In this document: in pieces, positions 8,435-16,226 of the stretch
Position numbering within the stretch: the first letter of the stretch is position 1
How the letters are laid out: each line of letters begins with the position of its first letter
Assembly: GCF_009759665.1 (NCBI RefSeq)
Contig: NZ_WQNE01000005.1
Coordinates: forward strand, 186,001 to 250,000
DNA: 64,000 nt
From: Bradyrhizobium cajani
Lineage (GTDB): Bacteria > Pseudomonadota > Alphaproteobacteria > Rhizobiales > Xanthobacteraceae
Direction of reading: 5' to 3'
Position numbers and translations under genes: made by a program
The notes under the pieces: model-generated
What the model was told of the DNA's origin: nothing
The model's database searches: none
Seen by the model: only the letters and a program-made list of their open reading frames with translations

Positions 8435-8442
8435 CGTACGAA

Positions 8443-8470
8443 GACCCACCGTCCGGGGAGACGATGGGCC
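8443..8470. terminator. Hairpin between convergent genes
   Basis: GACCCACCGTC pairs with GACGATGGGCC across a six-base loop (nine Watson-Crick pairs plus G-U pairs). It lies between the end of the curlin row and the leftward gene at 8486-8770, so it could terminate both transcripts. No clear T-run follows. Confidence 0.55.
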
Positions 8471-8485
8471 TCACGTCAAGCGGCC

Positions 8486-8770
8486 TTACCAGCTGCGATA
8501 TCTGCCGGTCAGCGTGCCGTTGTTGTTGCCGTCAGGACCGACGTCGCCCTGCGTCGAGCTCGGCGTCGGATGGTTGGTGCCGTTGAGCGTGCCATAGGGC
8601 CCGGCGACATCCGGATAGTACATCACGCGCGGCTGAAGCGGCGCGTAGACGGGTCCGCGGTCCCACCCCGGGCGTGGTCCGGTCCAATCATAACCTTGCG
8701 CCGAAGCGGCTGCGGTGCCGGCAACGAGCGATGCCGTGATCAGGCACAGGAGTTTTGACTTGTTCTGCAT
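8486..8770 (-). CDS. Small secreted hypothetical protein
   Basis: The 94-residue protein has a signal peptide (MQNKSKLLCLITASLVAGTA, cleavage after ASA) followed by a Pro/Gly/Tyr/Asn-rich chain (YDWTGPRPGWDRGPVYAPLQ, then GTLNGTNHPTPSSTQGDVG and DGNNNGTLTGRYRSW). There is no membrane helix after the signal, and the only cysteine lies in the signal. AAGGAGC precedes the start. Low complexity and high Asn/Gly are compatible with a cell-envelope protein. The convergent placement against the curlin row gives no direct functional link. Family not recognised. Confidence 0.7.
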   Translation of the reverse strand: MQNKSKLLCLITASLVAGTAAASAQGYDWTGPRPGWDRGPVYAPLQPRVMYYPDVAGPYGTLNGTNHPTPSSTQGDVGPDGNNNGTLTGRYRSW

Positions 8771-9052
8771 TCGAGATGCTCCTTGCTTGTGTCGGGGCCA
8801 ACGACGGCAATGGGGGAGCGTTCCGGACGTGGTCGGCTGGTGCGATCAACTCCGATCAACTGGTTATGAGACCGCGTTCCATGGAACGAAATGGTCTGGA
8901 CGGGCCCGGATTCGGGCGCCTTGCCGCACCATGCTCCCTGCTAATCCCGTGCCTTAACCAACAATTAATTATACGTTTGCGGGCGGATGACGGCCCGGCC
9001 TAGCGTAACCGTGGGGAGTTGTTTCGCGAAGCCAAACGAGTTGGTGCGTATC

Positions 9053-9511
9053 ATGATGTCCAGATCACATGGCAGATCATTTGGGGCGTTGCTCGCCTCG
9101 CTCAGCGCCGCCGCGCTGCTCCTTGCCGTCAGTGACAGTCTTGCCAGACCGGGAGGTGCTGCGCCGCATGGGCGGGTGGGCGCGCATTCAGGCGTAGTGG
9201 CGCATCCGCCGATCGCGCCGGGAGCCCGGTTCCACCGCCGCAGCAATCCCTGGGTCTATTGGCCGGGCGGTGGCGGTTTCTTCTATGACGGCGCAGGCTA
9301 CAATCAGCCTTTCGTCGATGCCGGGCAGCCGCTCTCCAACGACGTGCGCTACACCTACACCTATGACGTTCCCTGGGACTGGACGCATCGCTTCCCGCCG
9401 AATGTCGTGCCGTCCGACCGGCCCTATGTGCCGAGCTGCCCAACGGAGCAGGTGACCGTACCCGGTCGCGGCGGCGGCGAGCACACCGTCAACATCATGC
9501 GCTGCTACTGA
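9053..9511 (+). CDS. Secreted hypothetical protein rich in Gly/Pro/Tyr
   Basis: The 152-residue product reads as a signal peptide (MMSRSHGRSFGALLASLSAA through LARPGG) followed by an exported domain containing SNPWVYWPGGGGFFYDGAGY and a conserved-looking C-terminus with two cysteines (VPSCPTEQVTVPGRGGGEHT, then MRCY-stop). The two Cys could form a disulfide in the periplasm. The start is uncertain: ATGs at 9053 and 9056 give a clean signal peptide, while an upstream ATG at 8987 would add 22 residues that do not resemble one. No enzyme motif is visible, and the neighbours are unrelated. The function is unknown. Confidence 0.65.
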   Translation: MMSRSHGRSFGALLASLSAAALLLAVSDSLARPGGAAPHGRVGAHSGVVAHPPIAPGARFHRRSNPWVYWPGGGGFFYDGAGYNQPFVDAGQPLSNDVRYTYTYDVPWDWTHRFPPNVVPSDRPYVPSCPTEQVTVPGRGGGEHTVNIMRCY

Positions 9512-9570
9512 CACAGGTGCTGTGCCGTGCGGAGGCCGCCGTGCCTCGCACGGCGGTCAGCCGGGCGTTG

Positions 9571-9897
9571 CTAGAAGACGCCCTGTGCGGCCGCATTGAC
9601 GCGGTCGGTCTGCTTCTGCCGGACATTCGCCAACTCGCGGCTGCAGACATTGAACTGGCTGGTCCCCGGCCGTATCCCGAACTGCCCGCAGATATCGCGA
9701 TCCTCCGCGGCGATGGTTCGCTCGAGCTGCTCTTGAGCGGCCTCTCGCATGGCCGGTCCGGAAATGAGCAGCGCGTGCACGCCGTAGGCAACGATCACGG
9801 CAAGGAGCAGCGCAGAGGCCAGCGTCGGCCGTGGCAGATCTTCGGATGCGCGTGAATTGGCGGCCCTGAACCTGGCCTTCAATCTCGGTTCGCTCAT
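9571..9897 (-). CDS. Single-span membrane protein of unknown function
   Basis: The 108-residue protein has a basic N-terminus (MSEPRLKARFRAANSRASED), one membrane helix (TLASALLLAVIVAYGVHALL, about residues 25-45) and an outside C-terminal domain with two cysteines (DRDICGQFGIRPGTSQFNVC). The C-terminal domain continues with ELANVRQKQTDR. The topology suggests an inner-membrane protein with a periplasmic tail holding one disulfide. The start at 9897 is chosen because the upstream extension (MNCSSSDFSIVRES) lacks a good ribosome site. No family recognised. Confidence 0.6.
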   Translation of the reverse strand: MSEPRLKARFRAANSRASEDLPRPTLASALLLAVIVAYGVHALLISGPAMREAAQEQLERTIAAEDRDICGQFGIRPGTSQFNVCSRELANVRQKQTDRVNAAAQGVF

Positions 9898-10294
9898 GAA
9901 AGTGCTCTCTCGAACAATTGAAAAATCACTGGACGAACAGTTCACGACAACAAGGCAGTGGCGATGATTTCGACGATGAGGATCATCGCGATGGCAACGC
10001 CCGCGATGGCATAGCCGCGCCGGTAGCCTGGCTCCTCAGGGCCGCCGTTTGTATGAAGCAGGACACACAATGCGAAAATTCCAAAACATCTCGATTTCAA
10101 ACCAGCAACGACGCCGATCCTAGGAGACAATCGATCCGGGCGTGCGAAACAGTTTGCGTCGATCGAGGACGCGACGACTCTTGCGGGAGCGCGCGACGCC
10201 GTTACACGGCAAGCGAGCAGGCCGCGAGGGAAAGCGCTCTGGCCTTTGCCATTCCCAACGTATATCGAAAGTACGTTCCTCGAAGGGGGACGGG
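9898..10294. other. Spacer with a possible very small membrane ORF
   Basis: About 400 bases without a well-supported gene. On the minus strand, a 52-codon frame from a TTG at 10100 to 9942 encodes a C-terminal hydrophobic helix (YAIAGVAIAMILIVEIIATA) and could be a tiny membrane protein. It lacks a clear ribosome site, so I leave it as a possibility. The promoter of the rightward winged-helix gene should lie near 10200-10290. Confidence 0.35.
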
Positions 10295-11227
10295 ATGGAA
10301 GATGCTGACGTCGCACGGCTCCTCGGCGAGCCGCCGCGACTGGTGCATGCCGACATCGTGGGCCATCCACGCCTGCCCGAGGCGCGGCGGTACTATCTTG
10401 ACTGCATCCTGAAGATCTATGACGGCGAACCATTCCTGGTGAGGCTGTTGGTCGAGTCGGGCCGGTTCTCGCTCTATCATCTGGCGCTGGTCCTTGAGGC
10501 CGCGCAGGATCCTGCGCGCCGCGAAACCTGGCTGACGGCCGCGCTATTGAAGAAGTGGCTCGCCACGCTTGGCATAGCGAGCGGCCGGCACGTCGATCAC
10601 TTGCTCGCGCGGCTTCACGAGGTGGGCTATATTACCTCCGAACCCTCGTTGTGTGACCGCCGGGTGCGGATCCTATCGCTGACGGAGGAGGCCCGGGCGC
10701 ACGATCGGGCATGGCTCGCTGCCCACTACGCTCCGCTGAGCATGCTTTATCCCGAGCACGACTATGCGTGCGCGTTGCGGCCCAGCGCCAGCTTCCAGAC
10801 TCTCCATCGGCGCACGTCGCTGAATTTTGCATCGCTGGGCGGGCGGCTGATGCTATCCGAACCGCATGTGCTGCTGTTCTTGAACCATGCCGCCGGCTAT
10901 CCGATTCTCGCCGCGCTCCTGCAGGCCGCGATGTGCGACGGCGAACAGCAGGCTTCCCTGCGCTACGCCGACATCGGCCATCGTTTCGGCGTGTCGCATA
11001 CCCAGGTGCGCAAGCTTCTGGTTGCCGCCGAGGAGAGGGGTCTCGTGAAGCTGCACGCAGGGGGCGGACACAAGGTGGAAATCCTGCCCGAGCTCTGGAC
11101 GTCCCACGACCGCGCCATTGCCGGCGGCATGTATTATCACGACGTGGTCTATGTCGCGACGATGCGCGCCGCTGACGCGCTAACCCAGCTCGAAGCTGGT
11201 CACGCCGTAGATGCGATCGAGGCGTAG
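10295..11227 (+). CDS. Tandem winged-helix DNA-binding protein (MarR-like)
   Basis: The 310-residue protein appears to contain two winged-helix regions. The first (about residues 75-145: AALLKKWLATLGIASGRHVD, then EVGYITSEPSLCDRRVRILS) has the MarR pattern, with a DRR-x-RILSLT wing. The second (about 215-275: SLRYADIGHRFGVSHTQVRK, then EERGLVKLHAGGGHKVEILP) also reads as helix-turn-helix plus wing. AAGGGGGACGGG precedes the ATG, and this start omits an Arg-rich upstream reading that looks non-coding. It probably acts as a transcription regulator; the ligand and targets are unknown. Its 3' end overlaps the convergent acetyltransferase gene by 48 bases. Confidence 0.7.
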   Translation: MEDADVARLLGEPPRLVHADIVGHPRLPEARRYYLDCILKIYDGEPFLVRLLVESGRFSLYHLALVLEAAQDPARRETWLTAALLKKWLATLGIASGRHVDHLLARLHEVGYITSEPSLCDRRVRILSLTEEARAHDRAWLAAHYAPLSMLYPEHDYACALRPSASFQTLHRRTSLNFASLGGRLMLSEPHVLLFLNHAAGYPILAALLQAAMCDGEQQASLRYADIGHRFGVSHTQVRKLLVAAEERGLVKLHAGGGHKVEILPELWTSHDRAIAGGMYYHDVVYVATMRAADALTQLEAGHAVDAIEA

Positions 11228-12022
11228 CGGGACGATTGCACCCGTGTACATGCGTGCCGTCTCGAATGTCGGCGCCAATCCAACAGCTTCCGCCAGCCGG
11301 ATCGCATCGCGATTGACGGCGGGAACGTCGAGGAAGATTTCGCCGCCGCCTGCGTTTGCCACGAGGGCCTGGACGATCGCCTCCGCCGCGGCGCGATCGT
11401 CGGCGATCAGCGGACCGATCTTGTGGCCTGTCCGGCACGGACGGATCACGCCCCAGCCCGCGAGCCTGCCGTCGCGCAGCAGCGCACGACCGAGGTGCCC
11501 GGGCGCTGCGATCCAGGCGCGCAGGAACGCGCTGCGCCGAGCAGGAAAGACGGTGGCATCGTCGGCCTCGATCACCGCCAGCGGGACCTTGTCCAGGGCA
11601 ACGACATCGACCGGCGGCGAAGGTGGTGCGGCGATGTTGCCGCCGTAGCGGACATTGGCGTAAGCCAGCGCAAAGCCGGATTTCCTGTAATTGTCCTGCT
11701 GCGCCACCACGCCGTCGAGCCCGATGACGCGGGACCCTGCATGTGCGATCGCCGCGTTCCAGATGCGCAGGCCGTGGCCCGCGCCGCGAAAGCCGGCGCG
11801 CACGATGTAGAAGCCGAGGAAGGCGAAGCGTTCATCGTAATTGACGCAGGAGACGGTCGCCACCGGCTCGCCGTCGATCTCGCCGACGAAGAAGCCCTTC
11901 GCGTCGGGGATCGCGAAGCAGGCGGCATCGGCAAGGCCCGGATTCCAGCCCTCGGCTGCGGCCCAACCGATGGCGATGGAAAGCTCTTCCGGGCGCAGGT
12001 TGCGGATCTGCCAGTTGCTCAT
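11180..12022 (-). CDS. GNAT-family N-acetyltransferase with second acetyltransferase-like domain
   Basis: The 280-residue protein has an N-terminal GNAT fold (residues 1-140): MSNWQIRNLRPEEL, beta-4 FAFLGFYIVRAGFRGAGHGL matching the acetyl-CoA loop R-x2-G-x-G-x, and GLDGVVAQQDNYRKSGF. A C-terminal half (about 150-275) resembles the second domain of YitH-type acetyltransferases (RAWIAAPGHLGRALLRDGRL, GGGEIFLDVPAVNRDAIRLA). Such proteins acetylate small molecules or proteins; the substrate is unknown. The start at 12022 gives the canonical beginning; upstream codons add a non-homologous tail. It overlaps the convergent winged-helix gene by 48 bases. Confidence 0.82.
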   Translation of the reverse strand: MSNWQIRNLRPEELSIAIGWAAAEGWNPGLADAACFAIPDAKGFFVGEIDGEPVATVSCVNYDERFAFLGFYIVRAGFRGAGHGLRIWNAAIAHAGSRVIGLDGVVAQQDNYRKSGFALAYANVRYGGNIAAPPSPPVDVVALDKVPLAVIEADDATVFPARRSAFLRAWIAAPGHLGRALLRDGRLAGWGVIRPCRTGHKIGPLIADDRAAAEAIVQALVANAGGGEIFLDVPAVNRDAIRLAEAVGLAPTFETARMYTGAIVPLRLDRIYGVTSFELG

Positions 12023-12129
12023 GGGAACGTCTTCAACGATGGACCTGTCGGCAGGTCTGGCTGTAGAAGGCCCGATCATAGGCCGGGCTTCGTGCTCGTC
12101 CCAACCCTATCACAAGGAACGGATCGGTC

Positions 12130-12834
12130 ATGACAGCAGAGAAAGTCGCGCTCGTCACTGCGGGCGGCAGCGGCATGGGAGCGGGGGCTGCGCGGCGGCT
12201 TGCCGCGGACGGGTTTCGCGTCGCGATCCTGTCGTCCTCCGGCAAGGGTGAGGCGCTGGCGACCGAGCTCGGCGGGTTCGGTGTCACCGGGTCGAACAAG
12301 TCCAATGACGACCTGAAGCGCCTCGTCGACGGCGCGCTGGCCAAATGGGGACGCATCGACGTGCTCGTCAACAGCGCGGGCCATGGGCCGCGCGCGCCGA
12401 TCACGGAGATCACCGACGAGCAGTGGCATGCCGGCCTCGATACCTATCTGCTCAACGTGATCCGTCCGACACGGCTGGTGACGCCACTGATGCAGGCGCA
12501 GAAGAATGGCGCCATCATCAACATCTCGACCGCCTGGGCGTTCGAGCCGAGCGCGATGTTCCCGACGTCTGCCGTGTTCCGGGCCGGCCTTGCCGCCTTC
12601 ACGAAGATCTTCACCGACACCCATGCGGCCGACAACATCCGCATGAACAACGTGCTGCCGGGCTGGATCGACAGCCTGCCGCAGCTGGATGCGCGCCGCG
12701 ACAGCGTGCCGATGAAGCGCTACGGCAAGGTCGAGGAGATCGCGGCGACGATCTCGTTCCTGGCGTCGGACGGCGCCGCCTACATCACCGGCCAGAACAT
12801 CCGCGTCGACGGCGGACTGACGCGCTCGGTCTAG
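12130..12834 (+). CDS. Short-chain dehydrogenase/reductase-like protein lacking the catalytic Tyr and Lys
   Basis: The 234-residue protein has the SDR Rossmann fold: a dinucleotide loop VTAGGSGMGAG (residues 9-19), NSAG (81-84 region), active-site Ser near NISTAW (131-136) and C-terminal SDGAAYITGQNIRVDGG. Where the family has Y-x3-K, this protein reads SAVFR (residues 147-151), so Tyr becomes Ser and Lys becomes Arg. Cofactor binding is likely, but classical SDR catalysis is doubtful. It may be a non-catalytic or mechanistically divergent member. AAGGAACGGATCGGTC precedes the start. The neighbours (acetyltransferase and beta-lactamase-fold hydrolase) are on the opposite strand. Confidence 0.82.
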   Translation: MTAEKVALVTAGGSGMGAGAARRLAADGFRVAILSSSGKGEALATELGGFGVTGSNKSNDDLKRLVDGALAKWGRIDVLVNSAGHGPRAPITEITDEQWHAGLDTYLLNVIRPTRLVTPLMQAQKNGAIINISTAWAFEPSAMFPTSAVFRAGLAAFTKIFTDTHAADNIRMNNVLPGWIDSLPQLDARRDSVPMKRYGKVEEIAATISFLASDGAAYITGQNIRVDGGLTRSV

Positions 12835-12840
12835 AGGCGC

Positions 12841-12942
12841 CTAAAGCGCGATGAGATTGGGATGAATCGTCATCGCGCTTTAGGTTGTTGTTTGAGCATG
12901 ATCTTTTCGGGAAACCGCTTCACACTTTTCCGGATCATGCTC
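12841..12942. repeat. Intergenic inverted-repeat element of Bradyrhizobium type
   Basis: Two successive stem-loops are seen. CTAAAGCGCGATGA (12841-12854) pairs perfectly with TCATCGCGCTTTAG (12870-12883). GAGCATGATC (12894-12903) pairs with GATCATGCTC (12933-12942). I recognise this composite as a repeat dispersed between genes in Bradyrhizobium and Rhodopseudomonas. It may also act as a terminator for the SDR gene. Confidence 0.75.
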
Positions 12943-12960
12943 TAACTTTCTGTTGCGAGC

Positions 12961-14130
12961 TCAGCCCACGTGCGCTGCCACCAGACGCGCCAGCGCGGGC
13001 AGGATCCTGTAGCGCGCGATCTCGTGCGGATATTCGCCGCGATTGGCCAGCAGGACGATGCCGAGCCGCCGCGTGGGGACCAGGCCGATATAGCCGGAGG
13101 CGTTGTTGAGGCCGCCCGGCTTGTCGACGATGGTGACGCCGGGAAGATGCACGGTCTCCCAGGCCATGCCTTGTCCGAATTTGTCGTCGACATGGAAGGC
13201 CTCGCGCTGCGTCATCCGCAACGCCTCGCGCAAATGCGGATTGACCGAGCGGCCGTCGATGCAGGCGGCAACGAAGGTCGCGAGATCCCGCGCCGAGGAG
13301 AACATCTGGCCGGTGCCGGGGAAATCGAAATAGCTCTGCTGGTTGCCGATTGGGCCGATCGCCGTGCCCTGATCGGAATGGCCCTGGACCACGCGCCGCA
13401 TCCAGGCCTCGTCCATGACGGCGCGGTTATCCTCGCCGCGTTCGGGCACCGAGGTCGCGGTCATGCCGAGTGGCTTGAGGATGCGCTGTTCGAACAGCGT
13501 TGCGATCGGCGTGTGGTAGCAATTTTCGAGCACGAGCTGGAGCAGCACGTAGCCGGCGTGGCTGTAGATGCGTTGCTTGCCGGGCGTCTCGCCAGCCTGC
13601 GGTTTCCAGGCGTTGAGCATCTGGATGAACTGCGCGCGCGAAAACTGCTCGTTCGGCCAGGGCGGATGGTCGGTCGGCAGTAGGAGCCCCGACGTGTGCG
13701 TGACGAGCTCGCCGACGGTGACGCGGCGAATGTAGTCGCCGTTGAGCTCGGGAAGGTATTTCGGCAGGCGATCGTCGAGCCGAAGTTCGCCGCGCAGCGT
13801 GCCGAGCGCGACCAGAGTCGCCTCGAACGGTTTGCGCAAGGAAGCGAGGTTGAACAAGGTGTCCGGCGTCACCGGCCGTTGGGTGGCATCATCGGCGAAT
13901 CCGTAGTTGAAGAACTCGACATGGCGGCCGGCATACAGGGCGGCGGCGAGGCCGCCCGCATGGTCCGGGGTCGCGGTCGGCGCCAGCTCGTTCGCGACGA
14001 TGTCGCGCATCTGCGCGATCATGTCGGAATCCGCGGAGGCGCGGCGCGGCAAGGCCAGTGCGAGGGGAACGAGCACAGCCCGGAAGAGCGCCCGCCGGGT
14101 AAGGTGCGATAAGGTGACAACAGACGACAC
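12961..14130 (-). CDS. Serine hydrolase, beta-lactamase/esterase fold (class C-like), exported
   Basis: The product is about 389 residues with an N-terminal Tat-like signal (LTRRALFRAVLVPLALALPR, cleavage near ASA). The active-site S-x2-K lies in NLASLRKPFEA, the YSHAGY motif stands in for Y-x-N, and VGELVTHTSGLLL and DKPGGLNNASGYIG are typical of the esterase EstB/D-aminopeptidase branch. It probably hydrolyses esters or peptides in the periplasm; true beta-lactamase activity cannot be inferred. The start is uncertain: a GTG at 14130 gives the best signal peptide, while further upstream the frame runs into the promoter and coding region of the divergent ArsR gene. The promoter should lie at 14140-14250. 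Confidence 0.8.
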   Translation of the reverse strand: MSSVVTLSHLTRRALFRAVLVPLALALPRRASADSDMIAQMRDIVANELAPTATPDHAGGLAAALYAGRHVEFFNYGFADDATQRPVTPDTLFNLASLRKPFEATLVALGTLRGELRLDDRLPKYLPELNGDYIRRVTVGELVTHTSGLLLPTDHPPWPNEQFSRAQFIQMLNAWKPQAGETPGKQRIYSHAGYVLLQLVLENCYHTPIATLFEQRILKPLGMTATSVPERGEDNRAVMDEAWMRRVVQGHSDQGTAIGPIGNQQSYFDFPGTGQMFSSARDLATFVAACIDGRSVNPHLREALRMTQREAFHVDDKFGQGMAWETVHLPGVTIVDKPGGLNNASGYIGLVPTRRLGIVLLANRGEYPHEIARYRILPALARLVAAHVG

Positions 14131-14246
14131 GGCTCTGACGCATGATGCGAGCGCCCCCGGCGGCCTTCTTAACGTGACGGCGCGCGCATCCCAATTCACG
14201 ATTGCGCGTTGTGGGTTCCGCCTCGGGCGGCCTGCGACAAAGTCAC

Positions 14247-14313
14247 TTAGCTGATGAGCTAACAATTGTTGACGCCGGGCTGCGGCGATCCTATAGTTAG
14301 CTTCATGGCTAAC
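14247..14313 (+). promoter_or_regulatory. ArsR-gene promoter with two TTAGC-N6-GCTAA operators
   Basis: A promoter of sigma-70 type is visible: TTGACG (14269-14274), 17-base spacer, TATAGT (14292-14297). Two copies of TTAGC-N6-GCTAA lie at 14247-14262 (with longer TTAGCT/AGCTAA arms) and 14297-14312, with centres exactly 50 bases apart, about five helical turns. The second copy overlaps the -10 box and the ATG at 14305. The predicted transcript start coincides with that ATG, so the mRNA is probably leaderless. Likely autoregulation by the encoded ArsR protein. Confidence 0.65.
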
Positions 14314-14688
14314 CAATTGTCCCGGCTGGACCAGGTATTCGCGGCCCTTGCCGACCCCACGCGACGGGCGATCGTGATGCGGCTCTGCGCCGGCGAGGCA
14401 TCGGTCGGCGAACTCGCCGATCCCTTCGACATGGCGCTGCCGAGCTTCATGAAGCACATCCATGTGCTGGAGACGAGCGGGCTTGTGCTCTCGGAAAAAT
14501 CCGGCCGCGTGCGGACCTGCCGCCTCAGCCCCGACGCGCTTGTGGGAGCGGAAGATTGGTTCCAGCAGCAGCGCGCGATCTGGGAGGCGCGCCTCGACCG
14601 GTTCGAGGCCTACGTGATGAAGCTGAAGAAAGAGAGGGCGGCGGCGAAGCGGCCGTCGCGCACAACAAGAAAGAAAGGTGCTGAGTGA
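14305..14688 (+). CDS. ArsR-family winged-helix repressor
   Basis: The 127-residue protein begins RLDQVFAALADPTRRAIVMR, the hallmark of the ArsR/SdpR group, followed by the HTH VGELADPFDMALPSFMKHIH and wing EKSGRVRTCRLSP. It has no ArsR metal-binding CxC, so it is probably not a metal sensor. Proteins of this type often sit, as here, with an SRPBCC/AHSA1 gene and repress the pair. The chosen ATG has no ribosome site upstream but lies at the predicted transcription start and inside a palindrome. The stop overlaps the next gene by one base (TGATG), implying coupling. The tail is Lys/Arg rich. Confidence 0.88.
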   Translation: MANQLSRLDQVFAALADPTRRAIVMRLCAGEASVGELADPFDMALPSFMKHIHVLETSGLVLSEKSGRVRTCRLSPDALVGAEDWFQQQRAIWEARLDRFEAYVMKLKKERAAAKRPSRTTRKKGAE

Positions 14689-15179
14689 TGACGAGTTCTG
14701 TCAATCCTGCTTTGTCGCAATGGTCGCTGGACCGCGAGATCGTGATGTCGCGCGTGATCGACGCGCCGCGCGATCTCGTGTTCGAGGCATGGTCCGACCC
14801 GAAACATCTGCCGCAATGGTTCGGGCCGAAGGGGTTCAAGGTCGAGACCTTCGAGATCGACGTCCGCGTCGGCGGGGTCTGGCGCTTCAACATGATCGGT
14901 CCCGACGGTACGGTCTATCCGAACCGGATGCGCTTCCGGCGCATCGAACGGCCGTCGCTGATGGAGATGGATCACGGCGTCGACCAGGACGACGATCCCG
15001 GCATGTTCCGCTTCACCGTCACCTTTGCCGAGCAGAGCAACGGCAAAACCGTGCTGATGATGCGGCAACTGGCCTCGAGCGCCGAACAGCGCGACGGCAT
15101 GATCGGCTTCGGTGCCGTCGAGTACGGCTACCAGACGCTGGACAAGCTCGCGGCGTATGTTGGCGGGATGAAGAAATAG
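14688..15179 (+). CDS. SRPBCC/AHSA1-family protein
   Basis: The 163-residue protein has the START-like helix-grip fold: VMSRVIDAPRDLVFEAWSDP, HLPQWFGPKGF, VGGVWRFNMIGPDG and the C-terminal helix TLDKLAAYVGGMKK. AHSA1-like proteins bind hydrophobic ligands or assist chaperones; the ligand here is unknown. Translation is coupled to the ArsR gene (TGATG overlap), with AAAGGTGCTGAG upstream of ATG 14688. The ArsR-SRPBCC pair is a recurrent two-gene unit, and the ligand bound by one partner may be sensed through the other, but that remains inference. Confidence 0.88.
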   Translation: MTSSVNPALSQWSLDREIVMSRVIDAPRDLVFEAWSDPKHLPQWFGPKGFKVETFEIDVRVGGVWRFNMIGPDGTVYPNRMRFRRIERPSLMEMDHGVDQDDDPGMFRFTVTFAEQSNGKTVLMMRQLASSAEQRDGMIGFGAVEYGYQTLDKLAAYVGGMKK

Positions 15180-15190
15180 ATTTCTCACAT

Positions 15191-15224
15191 TATTCCGGGC
15201 GCCCCGAAGCGGCGCCCCGGAATA
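15191..15224 (+). terminator. Terminator-like hairpin after ArsR-SRPBCC operon
   Basis: TATTCCGGGCGCC pairs with GGCGCCCCGGAATA around a short CCGAAGC loop with one bulged base. It lies 12 bases after the SRPBCC stop. There is no T-run, as is usual for high-GC genomes. Confidence 0.6.
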
Positions 15225-15332
15225 GGCGCGGGAAGCAATGGGGAGAGCAGTCGCCTTCGCGAATATGACAGCGCGAAGGCCAATTATGACAGCGCCATAA
15301 CGTAGATTTTTGTCGCGTCGTGCTGCCGAAAT

Positions 15333-16226
15333 ATGACAGAATTGCTACCGTTCGATGTCACGTCGATTACAGCGGAGCGATTCATGTTGCAGTGGCAGGC
15401 GCGGTCAAATCCCCTCGCGTGGTGGTGGGGGTCTCTGACGCTGGTCAGTGCCGCCAACATCCTCGTCTGGTTCATGCTGTACCGCGAATTCTACCCGACC
15501 GTTGCGGGCAGCGTCGGCGGTGGCTCCGACATCGGCCTGATGTTCCTGCTTTGCGCAGCCTATGTGTTCGGCTGCGCCTTCCGCTCGGTGCTGCCGCGCG
15601 CCGATGTGCAGCGCATCTGTCTGTTCGATACCTGGCTGTCGAGCGTCTTCGTCGGCCGCACCGTCGCAACCGTGGCCGAAGTCTGCTTCGCGGCGCAATG
15701 GGCCATCATCCTGCATCAGCTTGGTCACATGACGGGGGCGGGGACCGCGGTGAACATCGCGCTCCTGATCGTGCCCATCATCATCATCGCGGAGTGCTTC
15801 TCCTGGTACGCGGTGGTGACCACCAACTTCCTCTACAACGCGATCGAGAACTCGCTCTGGGCGGTGACCTTCTTCCTCGCCGGCCTTGCGCTGTGCCGCC
15901 TGATGCCGGAATTCCAGGGGCCGGTGCGCTGGGCGCTGATCGCCGGTATCGTCGGCATCGCCTGCTTCCTCGCCTTCCTCGTCACCGTCGACGTGCCGAT
16001 GTATCTCAGCCGCTGGCGGGCAGGGCATGAAGAGGGCAACAGATTCCTCGGCTTTCTCGAAGGCCTGCATGACGTCTCGACGCGGTGGGTCGTGACCCAT
16101 GACATCGCGCACTGGAAGGGCGAGTTGACCTGGATGTTCCTTTATTTCAGCGCCGCGGTGTGGTCGAGCCTTGCGCTTTGCGCGCTCTACGCGATGGAAG
16201 GCTACCTCATGCGCTATCTGGCCTGA
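15333..16226 (+). CDS. Multi-pass membrane protein of unknown function
   Basis: The 297-residue protein has about seven hydrophobic helices, for example LVSAANILVWFMLY, IGLMFLLCAAYVFGCAF, VNIALLIVPIIIIAECFSWY, WALIAGIVGIACFLAFLVTV and WMFLYFSAAVWSSLALCALY. The loops between them carry His and Trp residues (RWVVTHDIAHWKGELTW). No transporter or enzyme signature is recognised. ATG 15333 gives the longest reading; ATG 15384 has GCGGAGCG at good spacing and may be the true start. Three copies of TATGACAG (15264, 15285, 15332) precede or overlap the start. The 3' end overlaps the convergent response regulator by 20 bases. Confidence 0.72.
   Translation: MTELLPFDVTSITAERFMLQWQARSNPLAWWWGSLTLVSAANILVWFMLYREFYPTVAGSVGGGSDIGLMFLLCAAYVFGCAFRSVLPRADVQRICLFDTWLSSVFVGRTVATVAEVCFAAQWAIILHQLGHMTGAGTAVNIALLIVPIIIIAECFSWYAVVTTNFLYNAIENSLWAVTFFLAGLALCRLMPEFQGPVRWALIAGIVGIACFLAFLVTVDVPMYLSRWRAGHEEGNRFLGFLEGLHDVSTRWVVTHDIAHWKGELTWMFLYFSAAVWSSLALCALYAMEGYLMRYLA

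Noticed and set aside
12961..14130. True beta-lactamase (antibiotic resistance)
   Set aside because: The motif set fits esterase/aminopeptidase-type serine hydrolases as well, with Y-S-H instead of Y-x-N; no resistance context is present.
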